Shown piece by piece: positions 58,117 through 64,000 of a stretch of 64,000 nt of DNA. Each line of letters starts with the position of its first letter. The first letter of the stretch is position 1. A program made the translations under genes and the position numbers. Source of the DNA: Pseudomonadota bacterium (lineage in GTDB: Bacteria > Pseudomonadota > Gammaproteobacteria > Steroidobacterales > Steroidobacteraceae); NCBI GenBank assembly GCA_016713725.1, contig JADJOO010000005.1, positions 186,001 to 250,000 of the forward strand. Direction: 5' to 3'. The notes beneath the pieces are model-generated. The model was not told the origin of the DNA and made no database searches. It saw nothing but the letters and a program-made list of their open reading frames with translations.

Positions 58117-59637
58117 TCAGGACGCGCGCCGCCGATTCGGCCGCCGCGCACGCATCGTTTCGCGTGGACCGCCCTCTGGCAGCGGCGGCAGTTCCGGCAA
58201 CGGCGCTTCTGCCGTCATGCCGGCCACGATCATGCGGCGCATTTCCGCATCGATCGCTGCATCGGTTGCAATCGGCGTGTACGACTGCAGACGGTTTTCG
58301 ACTTCGGCGCAGGTGCGCTGGTACAGGTCCCTGGCGCCGGCTTTTTCCCAGGTCTCGCGGTTCTCGCGGTCGATCACCGGGTTCGTGAGATAGAGCTCCT
58401 GCGGCCAATGGCTCAGCGTGTGCGGCGACGTGATCAGGTGATCGTTCGCCAGCAGGTCTTCCACCAGCTGCTTCGCCGGCAGGTCCTCGATGATGTTCAT
58501 GTCGCGCACGAAGTGCAGGCACTGGCCGCACACTTCGTTGTCGAACACCAGCTTCGGCAGGCTGAACGTGAGCACGAAGTCGAGCATGCCGGGGCCGGAG
58601 ACCGAATTGACGCCGGCGAGCGCCGCCAGCAGTGCGCTGCTGAACGTCTCGCCGCCGGCCTGCGCGTCGAGTGACTTGCCGTCGCTCAGCGCCATGTACG
58701 CCTGCGTCGGCAAGCCGAGCGACTTGGCCACCGCGACGTACGCGACATTGAGGTGCTGCGCCTCGATGGCCGCCATCGGCGAACTCGCGGACTTCATGTG
58801 GAACGTCGCCGGGGCGCCGCCAAACAGCACGGGTGCGCCGGGACGCACGATCTGCGCCATGGTGATGCCGGTGAGCACGTCGGCCACGTGGAACACCAGC
58901 GCGCCCACGAGCGTTACCGGCGCGATCAGTCCCATCAGCGTGACGGGCACGATCTCGATCGGGATGCCGGCCTCGACGCAATCGAGCATGTTCTGGCACG
59001 AATCCTCGCCGTACCGGAAGTTACCCGTCGCGGTGATCGTGAAGATCGACAGCGGCTTCGCGATCAGCTCGGCCCGGTCGCGGCGAAACAGCTGCATCAT
59101 GTCGCGCATGCGCGGCACGCCGTGTTCGGTGAACGCTCCAGAGACCATCGGCTTTTTCGACGTCGTGAGCAGCATGTACAGGCGCCACGCGTCCGACACC
59201 TGCGACTCGATGTCCTTGTTGGTCGAGAATGCGGTCGCCAGGTAGGCGATGTGCTCGAGTCCATCGCAGAGCCGGGCATATTCGATGAAATCGGTCGAGT
59301 TCGAGAGGCGTGTCTCACCGGTGCGGTGATCGAGGATCTTCAGGCCGCTCGAGCCGGGCACGTAGTGGACGTTGTTGCCGCCCAGCTCCGCGTGCGGTTG
59401 GCCTTCACGGTCATAGAGCGTGAACGACTTCGGGGCCGTCGCGATCGCGCGGTCGACGATGTCGGGCGGGAACAGGACGCGGGTGCCGTCCGCCGTGGTC
59501 TTCAACCCGTGGTCGAGCAGGCGCTGGCGCATGCCGGGGCCGCGGATGTCGATGCCTGTTTCGGCGAGGATGCGCTTGGCCTCCGTGACCACCTTGGCGC
59601 ACAACTCGGGGCTGATGACGTTCAGCGTCGGTCTCAT
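58117..59637 (-). CDS. MttB-family (non-pyrrolysine) methyltransferase (2)
   Basis: 506-aa homologue of the protein at 34550, from ATG 59637 with an AGGAG site 9 bp upstream. Core segments parallel to copy 1: [41 protein letters not shown] and [18 protein letters not shown]. The frame has no internal amber codon, so no pyrrolysine. The two copies are clearly diverged and probably use different methylamines. No corrinoid protein, methyltransferase activator or MttA-like partner is nearby. It is not adjacent to the amine island (about 12 kb away). Confidence 0.85.
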   Translation of the reverse strand: MRPTLNVISPELCAKVVTEAKRILAETGIDIRGPGMRQRLLDHGLKTTADGTRVLFPPDIVDRAIATAPKSFTLYDREGQPHAELGGNNVHYVPGSSGLKILDHRTGETRLSNSTDFIEYARLCDGLEHIAYLATAFSTNKDIESQVSDAWRLYMLLTTSKKPMVSGAFTEHGVPRMRDMMQLFRRDRAELIAKPLSIFTITATGNFRYGEDSCQNMLDCVEAGIPIEIVPVTLMGLIAPVTLVGALVFHVADVLTGITMAQIVRPGAPVLFGGAPATFHMKSASSPMAAIEAQHLNVAYVAVAKSLGLPTQAYMALSDGKSLDAQAGGETFSSALLAALAGVNSVSGPGMLDFVLTFSLPKLVFDNEVCGQCLHFVRDMNIIEDLPAKQLVEDLLANDHLITSPHTLSHWPQELYLTNPVIDRENRETWEKAGARDLYQRTCAEVENRLQSYTPIATDAAIDAEMRRMIVAGMTAEAPLPELPPLPEGGPRETMRARRPNRRRAS

Positions 59638-59715
59638 CCTGCTGCTCCTGCGAGGCTCGTCGTCCGATCTCGCTGCCTGGCGCCAATGGCGTCAGCTTGT
59701 CCTGGGGGCGCGAGT

Positions 59716-61446
59716 CTACAGCGCTGACGACTTCACTGCCTGATGCGCCAGACCCATGCGTGCCAGCAGGGCCCGAAACCGCGGTTCAGCGCGGAGGTCG
59801 GCCAGCAGCGGCGAGTAACCCGCGATACACACCTCCCGTTGGCGCTCGTCGGCGGCCCGTTCGAGCTGCGTCATGGCGGCATCGGTTTCGCCGAGTCCGG
59901 CCAGTACCTCGCGGGCGGAATCGAGGCGATCGCTGCGGGCATAAGCGAAGCCCAGGCGCCCGAGCACGTCGTGGGCTCGGCCCTGGAATCCTGCGGCCTG
60001 TTCGAGCCGGTCGACGGCCGCCCCGTACCGGCCGAGCCCGATCAGCGCGACGCCGGCGAGGTCGTGCAGGGGTCCGGGTTCGCCGCCCAATGACAGCGCC
60101 CGATGTATGCGTGCCAAAGCATCCTGGTAGCGACCTGCGTCCATCAACCGGTACGCCACCTCCGCATGGCCCCGCGGATCGTCTGGGTTCGAGTCTGCAA
60201 ACCCTGCGGCGATCTTCAAGGCATCTTTGTGACGCCCCATGATCGAGAGCACATAGCCGTAGCTCCAGATCGTCCCCGACGTGTCGGGCGACAACGCGAC
60301 CGCGCGGTCGAGCTCGGCCAGCGCACCGGGCCAGTCCCAGTCATAGACCCCGCGCAGGTAGCCGAGCAAAGCGCGCGATTCAGTTCGCGTCGGGTCGAGT
60401 TCGAGTGCCCGCAGGGCCGCTGCCTGCGCCTTCGGGTAGGCGTCCTTGGGCAGCAGCCAGCCATTGCTCGTTCCCGAATGACTGTGCGCGAATGCCAGCC
60501 AGTCCCAGGCTTCGGCGAACCCGGGATCGAGCGCCACAGCGGATTCGAGGTGCTCGACGCTCAGCCGCAGGTCATCGACCCGGCTCCTGCGATAGTGATA
60601 CTTGCCGAGCAGGAAGTGGTCGTAGGCCTCGAGGTTCCGGGTGGGCAGGTCGGCGGATGCGACCCGGCCAACGGTCGAGAGCTTGGTCTCCAGCGCGCCC
60701 GCGATCTCGCGTGCGGCCTGGGCCTGGATATCGAACAGGTTCTGGACCGTCAATTCCGCGTCGAAACTGCCCGTCCACAGGTGCTGGTCGGTGCGCGTGT
60801 CGATGAGTTGGGCCGTGACGCGCACGCGTTGCCCGGCATGGCGGACACTGCCTTCGACGATCATGTCCGCTGCGAGCGCGTGTGCGATTTCACCGAGCGA
60901 CTGAGTTCGCCTGCGATACGGCATCACGGACGTCCGCGAGCGCACGGCCAGTGACTGGACCTGCGTTAACTGGGCGAGCAACTCTTCGTGCACGCCATCC
61001 GTGAAGTATTCCCGTCCTGCTTCTGCGCCTAGCGTCTGGAACGGCAGGACCGCGACGGCAACCGACGCTGGCGAACCGGATGCCGGCTCATGCGGCGACT
61101 GGAGCACGAACCTGTCGATGGCAAGGTAGCCGAGTGCGACGGCTGCCACCGCGATGACGAGGCGATCGAACCTGCGCTTGCCCGCTGCCCGCGTGACAGG
61201 ATCCCGCGAGACCTCGGTATCCTTGCGCAAGCCATGGATCGTCCACTCGAACGTCCATGACAGCGTGACGACCGGGATGAGGCCCAGGCCGAGCGCAATC
61301 ACGACCCAGCGGATGCTGGTCTCGGGCAGGCCGAAGATCGGGACCAGGGTTTCGAGTACCTGCACCACGAGCCACGCGCTCGCGAGGTAGACGAGGCCGG
61401 CCCGCAATACGCCACGCCGCCGCAGTTCCTCGATGAAGTGCTTCAT
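59716..61446 (-). CDS. Membrane TolB-like/TPR protein
   Basis: 576-aa protein from ATG 61446 (MKHFIEELRRRGVLRAGLVY), a start typical of this family. Three hydrophobic helices (about 17-36, 43-66 and 93-110) are followed by a TolB-like module (VAVLPFQTLGAEAGREYFTD cut at YFTDGVHEELLAQL; VEGSVRHAGQRVRVTAQLID) and TPRs (VALDPGFAEAWDWLAF, DAYPKAQAAALRALELDP). Many relatives carry an N-terminal winged helix or TIR in place of these helices. It lies 78 bp upstream of MttB copy 2 on the same strand. Function unknown. Confidence 0.8.
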   Translation of the reverse strand: MKHFIEELRRRGVLRAGLVYLASAWLVVQVLETLVPIFGLPETSIRWVVIALGLGLIPVVTLSWTFEWTIHGLRKDTEVSRDPVTRAAGKRRFDRLVIAVAAVALGYLAIDRFVLQSPHEPASGSPASVAVAVLPFQTLGAEAGREYFTDGVHEELLAQLTQVQSLAVRSRTSVMPYRRRTQSLGEIAHALAADMIVEGSVRHAGQRVRVTAQLIDTRTDQHLWTGSFDAELTVQNLFDIQAQAAREIAGALETKLSTVGRVASADLPTRNLEAYDHFLLGKYHYRRSRVDDLRLSVEHLESAVALDPGFAEAWDWLAFAHSHSGTSNGWLLPKDAYPKAQAAALRALELDPTRTESRALLGYLRGVYDWDWPGALAELDRAVALSPDTSGTIWSYGYVLSIMGRHKDALKIAAGFADSNPDDPRGHAEVAYRLMDAGRYQDALARIHRALSLGGEPGPLHDLAGVALIGLGRYGAAVDRLEQAAGFQGRAHDVLGRLGFAYARSDRLDSAREVLAGLGETDAAMTQLERAADERQREVCIAGYSPLLADLRAEPRFRALLARMGLAHQAVKSSAL

Positions 61447-61629
61447 GTGGTTCCGGGCCCGGCCGGGTGGCCGTTGCGGCAGGACCGATTCTAGACCGTC
61501 GCCGGAAGCGGCAGCAATCGAGGCCTGGGTCGCGATGACCCGTGTCGCACGGCAGGAAGATCGGCTCGTCACTGAGCGCGAAGGCCGGCGCCAGCACGGC
61601 TATAGTGTCCCCCCAAACGGGGAGCCGCG

Positions 61630-62721
61630 ATGCCAGATCGGAACGTCACGCTGCAGGTCAACCGCAACTCGCATGGCGTAACACGGGTCGTCGAGGCCGG
61701 GCTGCCGGCGCTGGCGCCGGGGCAGGTTCGCTTCAGGATCGAGCGTTTCGCGCTGACTGCCAACACGGTGACCTACGCCACGACCGGCGACCTGCTCGGG
61801 TACTGGGACTTCTTCCCGACCGGTGAGCCAGGCTGGGGTTCCGTGCCAGCCATGGGCTGGGCGGAAGTGGTCGAGTCGACGCACGCCGACGTGCCGACCG
61901 GCGGCCGGTATTACGGCTGGTTCCCGCTGGCCCGCTACGTCGACATGACGGTCACGCCGACTACGGACGGCTTGCGTGACGAAGGGCCGCATCGAGCCGC
62001 ACACGCTCCCGTCTACCGGGCCTACACGGCGACGAACCGCGACACGCTGTACCAGGCAGGAACCGACGCCGAGGATCGCCATGCGCTGTTGCGTGGCCTG
62101 TTCCTCACCGGCTGGCTGGCCGAGGACTACTTCGCCGACAACGACTGGTTCGGTGCGCGACGTGTGCTGGTGTTGTCCGCCTCGAGCAAGACGGCGATCG
62201 GCTTTGCGCACTGCGCCGACGCCCGTGCCGGGATCGAAGTCATCGGCGTGACCTCGCCGCGCAACCATGCGTTCACGCATGCGCTTGGTTGCTACGACGA
62301 GGTGATTACGTACGACGACGTGGCCGCTATCCCGCCCGGCCTGCCGATCGTCGCCATCGACATGGCCGGCAGCGGGCCGGTGCTGGCATCGGTCCACGCC
62401 CACTTCAGCGACCGGTTGCAGCATTCGATGGCAATCGGTCGCAGCCACCACGACACGCCGGCACGCGTCTCCGGCATGGCAGGGCCAAAGCCAGCGTTCT
62501 TCTTTGCACCGACGCAGGTCAAGAAGCGCGTGCAGGACTGGGGCACGCGCGGCTACCAGGAGCGAGTGGTTACGGCGCTCGGCGGCTTCGTCGACTGGAG
62601 TCGCACGTGGCTGCGAGTGCAGCACGCGCACGGCGCGGCGGCCGCAACCTCGACGTGGGGCGAGGTGCATGGCGGTCGTACGGCCGCTGACATCGGCCAC
62701 GTGGTCTCGCTCTGGGACTGA
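61630..62721 (+). CDS. DUF2855 family protein
   Basis: 363-aa protein with the medium-chain dehydrogenase-like fold of DUF2855: FALTANTVTYATTGDLLGYW, GWGSVPAMGWAEVVES, RRVLVLSASSKTAIGFA (nucleotide-binding strand) and FFFAPTQVKKR. No catalytic zinc ligands are evident. Function unknown; an oxidoreductase or CoA/ester-handling role is a guess. It is divergent from the TolB-TPR gene and 66 bp ahead of the peptidase. Confidence 0.82.
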   Translation: MPDRNVTLQVNRNSHGVTRVVEAGLPALAPGQVRFRIERFALTANTVTYATTGDLLGYWDFFPTGEPGWGSVPAMGWAEVVESTHADVPTGGRYYGWFPLARYVDMTVTPTTDGLRDEGPHRAAHAPVYRAYTATNRDTLYQAGTDAEDRHALLRGLFLTGWLAEDYFADNDWFGARRVLVLSASSKTAIGFAHCADARAGIEVIGVTSPRNHAFTHALGCYDEVITYDDVAAIPPGLPIVAIDMAGSGPVLASVHAHFSDRLQHSMAIGRSHHDTPARVSGMAGPKPAFFFAPTQVKKRVQDWGTRGYQERVVTALGGFVDWSRTWLRVQHAHGAAAATSTWGEVHGGRTAADIGHVVSLWD

Positions 62722-62787
62722 CGGTTCGCCATTGAACTGACGCACGCGACGCGGGTCGAACCGACCTGTGCCACGAGGAGCCGCACT

Positions 62788-64000
62788 GTGTTGACTAAAC
62801 TTGTCATGGCCGCGTCGGCGGTTGTCTTGATTGCGACACCGTCGCTGGCCGCGCAGCCTGCGGATCCGTTCGACTGGCTCGAAGAAATCGAAGGCGCAAA
62901 GGCGCTCGACTGGGCCCGCGCCGAGAATGCCCGCACGCTGCCCGTCCTCGAGGGCGATCCGCGCTTTGCGCAGATGCGCGCTGAAGCGCGCTCGATCCTG
63001 ACATCACCGACGCGCATTCCAGTCGGCTCGATTCACAACGGCGCCGTCTACAACTTCTGGCAGGATGATACGCACGTGCGCGGGGTGTGGCGCCGGGCCA
63101 GCGTCGCGAGCTATCGCACGGGCAAGCCCGCGTGGGAAACACTGATCGATTTTGATCAACTGGCGAAGAACGAGGGCGAGAACTGGATCAACGGGCAGTT
63201 CGTCTGCCTGTCGCCAGAATTCCGCTCCTGCATGGTCGAGATGTCGCGCGGCGGCAGCGACACCTCGACCTGGCGTGAATTCGACACGACGGCCCGGGCG
63301 TTTGTGAAAAACGGGTTCGCCCTGCCCGAAGCCAAGTCCGACGTTGCATGGATCGACGCGGACACGCTCGTCGTGGGGACGAACTGGGGCCCAGGGACGC
63401 TGACGGACTCGGGCTATCCGCGCATCGTGAAGGTGTGGCGACGCGGCAAGCCATTGAGCGCAGCGTCGACGCTTTTCGAAGGCAGGAAGGAGGACGTCGC
63501 GGTCCGCACCTTCGTCGACCAGGACGGTGGCGCGCAGCCATTCGTCGTGCGCGCCGTGTCGTTTTTCGAGGCCGAGTACTACTACGCGCCGGGCCTGGGT
63601 GAGCCGTCGATGCTGCCACTCCCGTCGAAATCGAACCTCGAGGGCGTGCTCGAGGGCCGCGCGATCTTTACCTTGCGCGACGCGTGGAATTACCAGGGCA
63701 AGGTTTACCGCCAGGGTTCGGTCGTCGCGTACGACCTGAAGCGTGGTGCGGCCGAGCCCGTGCTTGCCGCGAACGACTTGCAGTCGATCGAGACCGTGGC
63801 AATCGGCAAGACCGGTCTGGTGGTACAGTACCTCGAGAATGTTTCCGGCAAGGCAGCTCGTGTCGTGCGCACGCCGCAAGGCGAGTGGCGGGCCACCCAG
63901 ATTGCGCTGCCCGCGAACGGGGTGCTGAAGATCGCCTCCGCTGGCGGCGGCACCGACGACGCGATGCTTTCGTTCGAAAGCCTGACTTCGCCAATTACGC
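62788..64000 (+). CDS. Prolyl oligopeptidase family (S9) exported peptidase, 3' end beyond window
   Basis: N-terminal 404 residues of a serine peptidase. GTG 62788 (GAGGAG upstream; TTG 62791 also possible) begins a signal peptide (VMAASAVVLIATPSLAAQP), then DPFDWLEEIEGAKALDWARA, the standard start of the S9A family, followed by the beta-propeller (for example GVWRRASVASYRTGKPAWETL, ending YRTGKPAWETL). The catalytic Ser-Asp-His part lies past the end, so activity cannot be judged here. Periplasmic peptide degradation is the likely role. Confidence 0.82.
   Translation, partial: MLTKLVMAASAVVLIATPSLAAQPADPFDWLEEIEGAKALDWARAENARTLPVLEGDPRFAQMRAEARSILTSPTRIPVGSIHNGAVYNFWQDDTHVRGVWRRASVASYRTGKPAWETLIDFDQLAKNEGENWINGQFVCLSPEFRSCMVEMSRGGSDTSTWREFDTTARAFVKNGFALPEAKSDVAWIDADTLVVGTNWGPGTLTDSGYPRIVKVWRRGKPLSAASTLFEGRKEDVAVRTFVDQDGGAQPFVVRAVSFFEAEYYYAPGLGEPSMLPLPSKSNLEGVLEGRAIFTLRDAWNYQGKVYRQGSVVAYDLKRGAAEPVLAANDLQSIETVAIGKTGLVVQYLENVSGKAARVVRTPQGEWRATQIALPANGVLKIASAGGGTDDAMLSFESLTSPIT

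Overview
The window is high-GC (roughly 65%) Gram-negative chromosomal DNA with dense genes, frequent GTG/TTG starts and tight or overlapping junctions. The lipid A-Kdo genes (kdkA, waaA), tolC, slyX, an osmF-yehYXW-type transporter and several TPR proteins carrying TolB-like domains point to a gammaproteobacterium. The Steroidobacter/Nevskia/Xanthomonas side of the class is my best guess, by family resemblance only. I see no rRNA, tRNA, CRISPR array, insertion sequence or phage gene.

Layout. 0-9 kb is housekeeping and envelope: kdkA, waaA, tolC, a pcm-like methyltransferase, a PAS-GGDEF-EAL protein, a MOSC protein, slyX and a GST. 9-12.5 kb holds a divergent Lrp-type regulator facing ornithine cyclodeaminase and arginase, then an exported barnase-like RNase with its barstar. 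12.5-28.3 kb reads as an envelope-stress block: three Crp/Fnr-type regulators, two copies of a 48-aa lmo0937-type membrane protein, a glycine-zipper protein, a PLD/cardiolipin-synthase-like lipoprotein, a fatty acid hydroxylase coupled to an 8.5-kb cyclic beta-1,2-glucan synthase, and a diguanylate cyclase.

28.5-47 kb is the most interesting part. It holds two Rieske oxygenases, an exported amidohydrolase, an MttB-family methyltransferase without pyrrolysine, a PhnD-like binding protein without signal peptide, a fatty acid desaturase, a complete osmF-yehYXW betaine-type ABC transporter, a dimethylglycine/sarcosine dehydrogenase-like flavoprotein with a GcvT domain, and a GlpT-like transporter. 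A second MttB-family gene lies at 58-59.6 kb. Together these suggest aerobic uptake and stepwise demethylation of a quaternary or tertiary methylamine, with an MttB-type step that has no visible corrinoid partner. 47-64 kb carries secreted or lipoprotein genes (DUF4382, CehA-type PHP hydrolase, DUF2799, PQQ-type propeller, DUF5694), a HAMP-GGDEF-EAL protein, two TolB-TPR proteins (one with a TIR domain), DUF2855 and a truncated S9 peptidase.

Data quality. About twenty frame breaks interrupt otherwise well conserved genes, including the normally essential waaA. Most can be repaired by one base, usually in a short homopolymer. I therefore annotate those loci as single genes across the break and treat the breaks mainly as probable consensus errors. 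The glucan synthase and the second TIR-TPR gene are hit hardest and could be true pseudogenes.
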